Part shown: positions 1 through 5,632 of the stretch, piece by piece | Layout of the letters: each line of letters opens with the position of its first letter | Position numbering within the stretch: position 1 is the first letter of the stretch | Assembly (NCBI GenBank): GCA_009922885.1 | Contig: RFUP01000067.1 | Span: 1 to 9,090, forward strand | Length of the DNA: 9,090 bases | Direction of reading: 5' to 3' | From: Paracoccaceae bacterium | Lineage (GTDB): Bacteria; Pseudomonadota; Alphaproteobacteria; Rhodobacterales; Rhodobacteraceae | Notes under the pieces: model-generated | What the model was told of the DNA's origin: nothing | Seen by the model: the letters and a program-made list of their open reading frames with translations, nothing else | Databases searched by the model: none | Program-made: the position numbers and the translations under genes

Positions 1-482
1 AGCGAGAGCAGCAGGCCGCCGCGCTTGATCCCCACAGTAAGCGCGGCACCGAAAGTGCCGATGACTGAGAGCGCGGGCGTGCCGAGTGCCAAGGAAAGCG
101 TCAGCGGGCCGTAACCTGCGGCGGGCAGGTTCAGGAGCACGCCGAGAAGCGGGGCGGCGATGATCAAGGGCAGACCCGTGACCAGCCAATGCGCCAGTGC
201 CTTCACGCTGACGAGGCCTTCGAGAGGCAGCGGGGCCGTGGCCAGAAGATCGAGCGAGCCGTCTTCCCAATCGAGCGCGAAGATGCGGTCGAGCGAGAGG
301 AGGCAGGCGAGAAGTGCGCCGACCCAGAGGATGCCGGGCGCTATCTTGGAAAGAAGCCCCGCTTCGGGGCCAACGCCGAAGGGCACGAGGGTGACAACGA
401 TCAGGAAGAACGCGAGGCCGAGGCCGAACCCGCCCCCTGCCCGCACTGCGAGCGCCAGATCCCGGCGAAGCATGGCGATCAC
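1..482 (-). CDS. ccmB: Haem exporter membrane subunit CcmB (3' end missing)
   Basis: CcmB is the integral membrane subunit of the CcmAB(CD) ABC transporter of system I cytochrome c maturation. With CcmA it drives release of holo-CcmE from the CcmC complex in the cytoplasmic membrane. About 160 residues are visible; the family is about 220, so roughly the last quarter lies outside the window. Seen in the translation: an N-terminal LRRDLALAVRAGGG segment, hydrophobic helices at about residues 19-37, 48-66, 97-118 and 127-150, and the family-typical stretches FGVGPEAGLL (35-44), DWEDGSLDLL (71-80) and GTPALSVIGTFGAALTVG (134-151). The start chosen is GTG at 482, which overlaps the ccmA stop in a GTGA arrangement typical of translational coupling. 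An ATG three codons later (473) is the alternative. No frameshift is seen. Confidence 0.93.
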   Translation of the reverse strand, partial: MIAMLRRDLALAVRAGGGFGLGLAFFLIVVTLVPFGVGPEAGLLSKIAPGILWVGALLACLLSLDRIFALDWEDGSLDLLATAPLPLEGLVSVKALAHWLVTGLPLIIAAPLLGVLLNLPAAGYGPLTLSLALGTPALSVIGTFGAALTVGIKRGGLLLS

Positions 483-1099
483 AGGAACACCTCGTCGAAG
501 TCATCGAGGCTCGGGGCTTTGGCTTTGAAGCCGCCGACGTCAAGCATCTGTGCCGAGGGGAGGCCGAGGTCGATATGGGTGGCCAGAAGCGCCATGCCGC
601 CTTCTGCGAGGTGGCGTTCCACGGCGGCTGCGAACATCGCCACGGCGGCGGCATCGAGAGAAACAGTAGGTTCGTCCATCACCCAGACGCGGCGGCCCGT
701 GACGAGCATCCGCGCCAGACCCAAGCGCCGCTTCTGCCCTGCACTGAGATTACCCGCGCGGCGGTCGATCAGGGGGGCGAGTTGGAAGGCGTCGAGCGCG
801 GCGTCGATACCTGCGGAGAAGCCGAACACATCGGCCCAGAATTGCAGGTTCTCGCGCACGGTGAGCGGGGCCTTGATACCGTCGGCGTGCCCGGCATAGG
901 CCATGGCGTCGCGGTCAAGGTTGATCTGACCCGCAAGCGGCGGCTGTAGGCCCGCGACCGTGCGCAGAAGCGTGGTTTTGCCTGCTCCGTTCGGCCCGCG
1001 CAGAACAAGGGCCGAACCTGCGGAAAGCTGGAAAGACACGCCTTCCAGCACGGCAATCCCGCCACGCGCCACGCTGAGGTTTTCGACGATCAGTTCCAT
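479..1099 (-). CDS. ccmA: Haem exporter ATP-binding protein CcmA
   Basis: CcmA is the cytoplasmic ATPase of the CcmAB haem-handling ABC transporter needed for c-type cytochrome assembly. Numbered from the ATG at 1099 it has 206 residues, normal for the family. It shows Walker A GPNGAGKTT (35-43), the ABC signature LSAGQ (118-122), Walker B WVMDEPT (139-145, catalytic E143), a D-loop SLD (147-149) and the H-loop histidine H175. All ATPase motifs are intact. A GTG directly upstream (1102) is in frame and could serve as start. No good ribosome-binding site lies close to either codon, so the gene may depend on readthrough from the operon. The 3' end overlaps ccmB by 4 nt; the gene upstream ends 51 nt before the chosen start. 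Confidence 0.96.
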   Translation of the reverse strand: MELIVENLSVARGGIAVLEGVSFQLSAGSALVLRGPNGAGKTTLLRTVAGLQPPLAGQINLDRDAMAYAGHADGIKAPLTVRENLQFWADVFGFSAGIDAALDAFQLAPLIDRRAGNLSAGQKRRLGLARMLVTGRRVWVMDEPTVSLDAAAVAMFAAAVERHLAEGGMALLATHIDLGLPSAQMLDVGGFKAKAPSLDDFDEVFL

Positions 1100-1127
1100 C
1101 ACATGCCGCTTACCGCATCCTTACCCG

Positions 1128-1141
1128 TCGGGCAAACCCGA
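1128..1141 (-). other. Small GC hairpin between the Mth938 gene and ccmA
   Basis: The 48-nt gap between the Mth938-type gene and ccmA holds a 5-bp perfect inverted repeat, TCGGG/CCCGA, around a 4-nt loop. No U-tract follows on the minus strand, so it is not a convincing intrinsic terminator. It may tune expression or RNA decay between the two halves of the operon, or be chance in GC-rich DNA. Confidence 0.25.
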
Positions 1142-1150
1142 AACATCGGC

Positions 1151-1513
1151 TCAGGCGGCTTCTACAGGCAAGGCCGCGAGGGCCACACGACGCCCTTCGC
1201 TGACGAGCACGTTATAGGTGCGGCAGGCGGCGGGCGAGCTCATCACCTCAAGGCCCATGTTGGCGGCTTCTACGGCGGCGCGAAGATCTTTCGGGGCATG
1301 GGCGATTTCCTTGCCCATACCGAGGAAGATCACATCCACCTCGCCCGCCAAGGCCAGAAGCGGCGCGGGATCAGTCAGCCCTTGCCATTCAGCGGCACGG
1401 CTTGCGGTAACAATGACCGCGCCCTGCAGCACTTGACCTGCGACGCGGAAAAACCCCGGTCCGTAGCCATCCACGGGCACGGCATCGGAAAAGGTCACTT
1501 CGGTTAGTTTCAT
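1151..1513 (-). CDS. Mth938-like (DUF498/AAMDC-NDUFAF3 family) protein
   Basis: This 120-residue protein matches the Mth938-like fold family (Pfam DUF498/DUF598), whose mitochondrial relatives include NDUFAF3, a complex I assembly factor. Its bacterial biochemical role is not established. Visible family features are DGYGPGFFRVAG (15-26), the strand and glycine turn VDVIFLGMGKE (59-69), and the conserved C-terminal block SSPAACRTYNVLVSEGRRVA (92-111). There is no signal peptide or membrane segment, so it should be cytoplasmic. The start ATG at 1513 lies 3 nt after the stop of the TauE-like gene, with a GGGGA ribosome-binding site inside the end of that gene, so the two are probably translated from one message. 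A small gene of this family between secF and ccmA is, to my knowledge, common in Rhodobacteraceae. Confidence 0.9.
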   Translation of the reverse strand: MKLTEVTFSDAVPVDGYGPGFFRVAGQVLQGAVIVTASRAAEWQGLTDPAPLLALAGEVDVIFLGMGKEIAHAPKDLRAAVEAANMGLEVMSSPAACRTYNVLVSEGRRVALAALPVEAA

Positions 1514-1516
1514 TAT

Positions 1517-2269
1517 TTATCCCCAGATCGGAAGGCCACGCAGCGCCGAGGCCATGACGATAAGATACCCGGCCCCGCGATAGATATGGGCCTTGTCCGG
1601 ATTGAATATAGCGGTTCCAACGACGGTGCCCAGCATCGTGGGCAGAGCCATGAGAAGGCCGATCATCACCGGAACGGTTTCCAATTGGCCTGTCGCGGCG
1701 ATGAAAGCCAGAAGCGTCAGGTCGAAGAGGAAGAGGTAGATCATGGTATTGGCGCGGATCAGTGCAGGCGGGCTTGGCGAGGCCATGTAAAGCAGGATCA
1801 CCGGCGGGCCGGGCACGCCTGCGACCCCCCCGAGGAACCCAGAGATCCCCCCTGCCCCGTAGATCACCGACGGCGTCATCGGCCCGCTATAGCGGAGGCC
1901 TGCGAGGAGGAGCATCGGCACCAGAAGCGCGGCAATCGACACGATGTAGCGGAAGATTTCCGGCTCAAGCCGCGTGAGCACCATAAGGCCCATTGGCAGC
2001 GCGATGACCATGCCGATCCAGAGGCGGCGGACATCGGGCAGGTTGGCGGATTTCACGGTGCGGCGGAGTGTGGGGAGCGGGCCGAAACTGTCCATACCCG
2101 TGAGCACGATCAAGGCCCAGACAGGCGGCATGACCGATCCCGCGATAGGCAAAAAGACAAGGGCTGTGCCAAAGCCGGAAAATCCGCGCACAGCCCCTGC
2201 GATGAAAGCCCCTAGAATTACCCAAACGAGGCCCGGGTAGGTCAGGGCCTCGTTCAGCGCATCATACAT
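1517..2269 (-). CDS. TauE/SafE family membrane permease (sulfite/organosulfonate export type)
   Basis: A 250-residue hydrophobic protein of the TauE/SafE (DUF81) family. Members are proposed to move sulfite, sulfoacetate or other small anions across the cytoplasmic membrane; the substrate here cannot be read from sequence. The two-repeat architecture is visible: an N-terminal RGFSGFGTALVFLP motif (28-41) and the matching GGISGFLGGVAGVPGPPVIL (140-159) in the second half, with about eight helices. The start ATG at 2269 overlaps the secF stop by 8 nt. An in-frame ATG at 2305 would add 12 polar residues and a 44-nt overlap, and is less likely. The upstream sequence is a poor ribosome-binding site, suggesting coupling to secF translation. 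It looks like an insertion into an otherwise familiar sec-ccm gene order, but base and codon use resemble the neighbours. Confidence 0.88.
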   Translation of the reverse strand: MYDALNEALTYPGLVWVILGAFIAGAVRGFSGFGTALVFLPIAGSVMPPVWALIVLTGMDSFGPLPTLRRTVKSANLPDVRRLWIGMVIALPMGLMVLTRLEPEIFRYIVSIAALLVPMLLLAGLRYSGPMTPSVIYGAGGISGFLGGVAGVPGPPVILLYMASPSPPALIRANTMIYLFLFDLTLLAFIAATGQLETVPVMIGLLMALPTMLGTVVGTAIFNPDKAHIYRGAGYLIVMASALRGLPIWG

Positions 2270-3236
2270 TCGCACCGCCGAATTGCGTGCCCGAGGGGCC
2301 TGCATCGGTGGGTTTCGACCAATCGCGCTTTACGCCCAGCATCAGCACGATGTTCTTGGCCACGTAGACCGAGGAATAGGTGCCAACCACGATGCCCCAA
2401 GTGATCGCGAAGACAAAGCCGCGGATCACGTCGCCACCGAGAATGAGCATGGCGATGAGGGCCACGAGGGTGGTGCCCGAGGTCATGATCGTGCGCGAAA
2501 GAGTTTCGTTCACAGTGAGGTTCATCAGGTCGCGCAGCGGCGTGGCTTTGAACTTGATGAGGTTCTCGCGCAGGCGGTCGAAAATCACCACAGTATCGTT
2601 GATCGAATAGCCGATGATGGTGAGCAGAGCCGCGATGGTGGCCAGATCGAAACGGATCTGCAGCACCGAGAAGATGCCGATTGTCAGAAGCACGTCATGG
2701 AAAAGCGCCAAGACCGCGCCCACCGAGAACTGCCATTCGAACCGAAGCCAGATGTAGATCAGGATGGCCAAGAGCGAAGCCCCAACCGCCAGAATGGCGG
2801 TTTGGATCAGTTCGCCCGAAACCTTCGGGCCAACACTTTCGACCGAGGGAAACGTAATCGAGGGATCAACCGTTTTCAGGGCTTCTTCGATGGCAAGGAT
2901 TTTCTCCGCCGTCACCGCCTCTTCGCCGTCTTGCGCCTGAACGCGGATCATGGCGACGTTTTGATCGGGGCCGAAGGTGGGGTCGAAAACTTCCGTGATC
3001 GACACATCGCCCAAATTCAGCGGCTGCATCGCCTGACGGTAAGCCCCCACGTCCACGGCAGCAGTGCTTTCGGTGCGGATCGTGGTGCCGCCCTTGAAAT
3101 CAATGCCGAAGTTGAGGCCGATCACCAGCCACGCGACCACCGAGAGCACCATGGCCAGAGCCGAGGCGCCGAAGGTGAACTTCTGCCAGCGGAAGAAGTC
3201 GATATTGGTCTGGTCGGGAACTACTTTAAGTCTCAT
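2262..3236 (-). CDS. secF: Protein translocase subunit SecF
   Basis: SecF pairs with SecD in the inner membrane and uses the proton motive force to help SecYEG and SecA complete protein export. The 324-residue product has the expected layout: TM1 at about 19-41, the conserved FGIDFKGG motif (43-50), a periplasmic domain (about 51-142), then five further helices. In TM4-5 the RND-type motif SINDTVVIFDRLREN (211-225) carries the aspartates linked to proton coupling, followed by SRTIMTSGTTL (247-257) and a C-terminal helix pair. The start ATG at 3236 sits 1 nt after the secD stop, and a GAGGT ribosome-binding site (3242-3246) lies inside the secD tail. The length is normal and nothing is truncated. 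Confidence 0.97.
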   Translation of the reverse strand: MRLKVVPDQTNIDFFRWQKFTFGASALAMVLSVVAWLVIGLNFGIDFKGGTTIRTESTAAVDVGAYRQAMQPLNLGDVSITEVFDPTFGPDQNVAMIRVQAQDGEEAVTAEKILAIEEALKTVDPSITFPSVESVGPKVSGELIQTAILAVGASLLAILIYIWLRFEWQFSVGAVLALFHDVLLTIGIFSVLQIRFDLATIAALLTIIGYSINDTVVIFDRLRENLIKFKATPLRDLMNLTVNETLSRTIMTSGTTLVALIAMLILGGDVIRGFVFAITWGIVVGTYSSVYVAKNIVLMLGVKRDWSKPTDAGPSGTQFGGANV

Positions 3237-3237
3237 G

Positions 3238-4902
3238 TCAGACCTCGATGGTTTTGGGACGGCGGCGTTCGAACCACGTCACCACGAGAAGGCGTGTTAC
3301 CCAGATCGCGGTGAAGACCGACGTGACGATGCCGAGGCCGAGCGTGATGGCGAAACCGCGCACAGGGCCGGAGCCAAGCATGAAGAGGATCGTCGCGATG
3401 ATGAACGTGGTGATGTTCGCGTCGATGATGGCGGAGAGCGCGCGGTCATAGCCCAGTTCGATGGCGCGTGCGGGGCCTTTCGCGGTGCGAAGTTCCTCGC
3501 GGATGCGTTCAAACACAAGCACGTTGGCATCCACGGCCATACCGATCGTGAGCACGATGCCCGCGATACCCGGCAGGGTAAGCGTGCCGCCGATGAGCGA
3601 GAGCGCGCCGAAGATAAGCGCCACGTTGAACATCAGGGCGATGTTGGCGAAGAAACCGAAGAGGCCATAAGACGCCCACATGAAACCCATCACGGCGAGG
3701 AACGCCACGACCATGGCAATGCGGCCCGCCGCGATACTATCAGCACCGAGTTCCGGGCCGATGGTGCGTTCTTCGAGGAAATCGAGGCCAGCAGGCAGCG
3801 CACCTGCACGCAGAAGCACGGCGAGGTTCGTGGATTCCTCAACCGTGAAGTTCCCCGTGATGATGCCCGACCCACCCGCGATATGCGCTTGGATCACAGG
3901 GGCGGAAATAACCTCGCTGTCGAGCACGATAGCGAAGGGATTGCCGATGTTGTTCGCGGTGTAATCCCCGAAGCGGCGCGCGCCTGTCGGGTTGAAGCGG
4001 AACGACACCGCCGGGCGGCCGTTCTGGTCGAACGAGGGCTGGGCATCAACCAGATCCTCGCCTGTCACAACAGGGGCCTGTTCGAGCACATAAAACTGCC
4101 CCTCGTCGTTCAGCGACGGCAGAAGCTCGTTGCCCGCACCTGCCGGCATATTCTCGTTGTTGGTGCGCGTCACCACGGGCTGGAAGGTGAGTTGCGCGGT
4201 GGTGCCGATGATCGCTTTCAGTTCGGCAGCGGAGCCAAGACCGGGGACCTGGATCAGGATACGGTCCGCACCCTGACGCTGGATCGTGGGCTCGCGGGTG
4301 CCCACCTCGTCGATCCGGCGGCGGATGATTTCGAGGGATTGCTGCACGGTCCGGTCATCGGTCGCGAGTTTTTCCGCTTCCGAGAGACGCACGACGATAT
4401 CCGCGCCATCGGTTGTGACGTCGATATCAGACGCGCCCGCTGCGCTGAGCGACGACACGGGACGCGCGAGGCCGCGCACGAGGGCGGCGGCCTCTTCGGC
4501 CATATCGGGCTTTTCGTTGAGGCGAACACGCAGTTCCGGCCCGGTGATCGGCTGAAGGCGGATCGTGCCGATCTTGGCGCGTTCTTCGCGCAAGAGATCG
4601 CGCACTTCCGGCCACATGCCTTCGAGGCGGGTTTGATAGACATCGGCCACCCGCACTTCGGCCAAGAGATGCGCACCACCGCGCAGGTCGAGGCCGAGGT
4701 TCACAAGGCCCGAAGGCAGGAACGAGGGCCATGCAGCCGCCTGTTCGGCCAAGCCATCGGCACTCGCGCCTTTTTCAATAGCCGCAACCGCGTCGTTATG
4801 CATCTCGACGCGGCTGTAGAAGGCGTTGGGCATCGCCAGAAGAACGCCCAATGTGCAGATGCCCCAGATCAGCACCCGTTTCCAAAGATCGATCCGGAGC
4901 AT
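3238..4902 (-). CDS. secD: Protein translocase subunit SecD
   Basis: SecD is the larger partner of SecF in the auxiliary Sec complex, with a large periplasmic domain that acts on emerging substrate. The product is 554 residues, in the usual range for Alphaproteobacteria. TM1 spans about 9-27. The LGLDLRGGAHLL motif (69-80) marks the start of the P1 domain. RRRIDEVGTREPTIQ (195-209) and RILIQVPG (214-221) are typical P1 segments. After the P1 head come five helices from about 391 on, including GMAVDANVLVFERIREE (454-470), the counterpart of the SecF coupling motif. The start ATG at 4902 has a near-perfect ribosome-binding site. It is 21 nt downstream of yajC and 1 nt upstream of secF. Confidence 0.97.
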   Translation of the reverse strand: MLRIDLWKRVLIWGICTLGVLLAMPNAFYSRVEMHNDAVAAIEKGASADGLAEQAAAWPSFLPSGLVNLGLDLRGGAHLLAEVRVADVYQTRLEGMWPEVRDLLREERAKIGTIRLQPITGPELRVRLNEKPDMAEEAAALVRGLARPVSSLSAAGASDIDVTTDGADIVVRLSEAEKLATDDRTVQQSLEIIRRRIDEVGTREPTIQRQGADRILIQVPGLGSAAELKAIIGTTAQLTFQPVVTRTNNENMPAGAGNELLPSLNDEGQFYVLEQAPVVTGEDLVDAQPSFDQNGRPAVSFRFNPTGARRFGDYTANNIGNPFAIVLDSEVISAPVIQAHIAGGSGIITGNFTVEESTNLAVLLRAGALPAGLDFLEERTIGPELGADSIAAGRIAMVVAFLAVMGFMWASYGLFGFFANIALMFNVALIFGALSLIGGTLTLPGIAGIVLTIGMAVDANVLVFERIREELRTAKGPARAIELGYDRALSAIIDANITTFIIATILFMLGSGPVRGFAITLGLGIVTSVFTAIWVTRLLVVTWFERRRPKTIEV

Positions 4903-4906
4903 TTGG

Positions 4907-4915
4907 CTCCTCCTC
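4907..4915 (-). promoter_or_regulatory. Strong ribosome-binding site of secD
   Basis: On the minus strand GAGGAGGAG precedes the secD ATG at 4902 by about 4-7 nt, in the 21-nt gap after yajC. It is the best anti-SD match in the operon and fixes the secD start. Confidence 0.8.
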
Positions 4916-4923
4916 TAGTGAGA

Positions 4924-5205
4924 TCAGGAGGCAGCAGGTTCGGTTTTCGACAGAACTTGCGCGATAGTCGCACGCACAACGCGCACGCGGGTGTTTTCAG
5001 CGATCTCGATCTCGATCTCGTTGTCGTCTTTCAGCTTGGAGACTTTGCCGATGATCCCGCCTTGGGTCACGACCATATCGCCACGGCGCAGAGCGGCGAC
5101 CATCGCCTGATGGTCCTTCATCTTCTTCTGCTGCGGGCGGATGAGAAGGAAATACATGATCCCGAAGATCAGAATTAGCGGAACGAATTGTCCGAAGGCT
5201 TCCAT
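4924..5205 (-). CDS. yajC: Preprotein translocase accessory subunit YajC
   Basis: YajC is a small single-span inner membrane protein that associates with SecDF. The 93-residue product has one helix at about 7-22, immediately followed by the hallmark RPQQKKMKDH (23-32). A cytoplasmic domain follows with GDMVVTQGGIIGKV (42-55). EIEIEIAEN (63-71) comes from a short run of GATCTC-type hexamers at about 5001-5018. The start ATG at 5205 has a GAGGA ribosome-binding site about 7 nt upstream. It is the first gene of the minus-strand block. Its start codon and ribosome-binding site are included in a 62-bp tandem duplication, so an identical, out-of-frame ATG and ribosome-binding site occur 62 nt upstream. 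Confidence 0.97.
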   Translation of the reverse strand: MEAFGQFVPLILIFGIMYFLLIRPQQKKMKDHQAMVAALRRGDMVVTQGGIIGKVSKLKDDNEIEIEIAENTRVRVVRATIAQVLSKTEPAAS

Positions 5206-5267
5206 GGCTGGTCCTCATTGTTGTCGCGGGCATCGCCCCGTTGGATTGCGCCGGAACCTATGTGCAT
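5175..5267 (-). other. Possible 30-codon upstream ORF overlapping the yajC start
   Basis: The duplicated copy of the yajC start region gives a second ATG (5267) with the same GAGGA ribosome-binding site. Read from there the frame is +2 relative to yajC (62 is not a multiple of 3). It passes over the true yajC ATG and stops at TAA 5177-5175 after 30 codons. The peptide resembles nothing I know. It may be a translated leader that couples to or competes with yajC, or an inert by-product of the duplication. Confidence 0.25.
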
Positions 5268-5328
5268 GGCTGGTCCTCATTGTTGTCGCGGGCATCGCCC
5301 CGTTGGATTGCGCCGGAACCTATGTGCA
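5203..5328. repeat. Perfect 62-bp direct tandem duplication at the yajC 5' end
   Basis: Copy 1 is 5203-5264 and copy 2 is 5265-5326, identical at all 62 positions, with 2 further matching bases (5327-5328). Each unit begins with CATGGCTGGTCCTCATTG and ends with GGAACCTATGTG. On the minus strand each unit carries the yajC ribosome-binding site and ATG. The absence of any difference suggests a recent duplication, or an assembly artefact from overlapping reads. Confidence 0.95.
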
Positions 5329-5458
5329 CGTGGTCGGGTTTGCAAGGCGCGTCGGGGATCAAGCGGCTCCAGAGCGCCTGTTTGCGAACGATCGCCGCAT
5401 GCGCCGTTGTCATGGGCACGGCTTTCGCGACACAACCAAAGGCAGGAACGCCCAATCG

Positions 5459-5475
5459 CGGCTAATCCTTAGCCG
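5459..5475. promoter_or_regulatory. 17-bp perfect dyad, candidate operator
   Basis: CGGCTAATCCTTAGCCG is a 7-bp perfect inverted repeat around a 3-nt centre. No U-tract follows on either strand, so it is not an intrinsic terminator. Its position between two divergent genes fits an operator for a dimeric regulator of metY or yajC, but no regulator can be named. Confidence 0.35.
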
Positions 5476-5481
5476 GAACGA

Positions 5482-5565
5482 TTCGAGATCGAGAAGGATT
5501 TTGTTCTAAAACTTGGAGCTGAACCTCGAAAATATCATCTCGAAACCCAGTGTTTTGGAACAGAA
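5482..5565 (+). promoter_or_regulatory. Long complementary segments upstream of metY with pseudoknot geometry
   Basis: Segment 5499-5512 can pair with 5552-5565 over 14 positions (12 Watson-Crick, 2 G-U), leaving a 39-nt loop. TTCGAGAT at 5482-5489 is perfectly complementary to ATCTCGAA at 5537-5544 inside that loop, so the two helices would cross as a pseudoknot or be alternatives. I do not recognise the SAM-II, SAM-V or SAM/SAH riboswitch consensus in it. It could be a structured leader, or DNA dyads for a regulator if transcription starts further down. Confidence 0.3.
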
Positions 5566-5575
5566 CGCAGAACGA

Positions 5576-5627
5576 TTGCCCAGTGCCTCGGCACAGATTA
5601 CACCCTAGGGCAACTTACTCAGGGAGG
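5576..5627 (+). promoter_or_regulatory. metY: Candidate metY leader hairpin that could mask the ribosome-binding site
   Basis: TTGCCC (5576-5581) pairs with GGGCAA (5608-5613). Within this loop GTGC/GCAC (5583-5586 with 5591-5594) forms a small hairpin closed by CTCG. CCCT in the loop (5603-5606) is complementary to AGGG (5621-5624), the first part of the AGGGAGGA ribosome-binding site that ends 4 nt before the metY ATG. That would be an H-type pseudoknot over the ribosome-binding site, the same logic as SAM-II-type switches, though the sequence does not match that family as I know it. The 4-bp second helix is short. Confidence 0.3.
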
Positions 5628-5632
5628 AACCC

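Larger units (their letters stand above)
5329..5632. other. Intergenic region between divergent yajC and metY
   Basis: No plausible gene is seen here; frames that stay open are short, lack ribosome-binding sites or run through the repeat. The region must carry promoters in both directions. On the minus strand TTGCAA with a CATAGG-like element about 16 nt downstream could serve yajC. On the plus strand TATCAT at 5533-5538 is a possible -10 box without a good -35. Both are weak guesses. The stretch also contains a perfect dyad at 5459-5475 and complementary segments at 5482-5624, listed separately. Its right half is more AT-rich than its surroundings. Confidence 0.6.

Noticed and set aside
2283..3314. 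A 343-codon plus-strand open frame opposite secF
   Set aside because: Same reasoning: charged low-information product, fully covered by secF on the other strand.
5001..5020. Short GATCTC-type hexamer run inside yajC
   Set aside because: It encodes the alternating EIEIEI segment common in YajC, so protein constraint explains it.
3064..5178. A 704-codon plus-strand open frame opposite secD and yajC
   Set aside because: It is the antisense of well-recognised secD, yajC and part of secF. Its product is rich in His, Arg and Asp without domain patterns, and it has no ribosome-binding site. Long antisense frames are common in GC-rich genes.
5203..5328. CRISPR array or mobile-element repeat
   Set aside because: There are only two copies, directly adjacent with no spacers, and no inverted ends or transposase nearby; a simple tandem duplication explains it.
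5258..5455. A 65-codon minus-strand frame upstream of yajC
   Set aside because: It has no clear ribosome-binding site, runs into the tandem repeat where the frame depends on the duplication, and resembles no known protein.
5576..5613. A known SAM-II, SAM-V or SAM/SAH riboswitch before metY
   Set aside because: The position suits one, but the conserved core sequences of these classes as I know them are not present, so only an unnamed candidate structure is reported.
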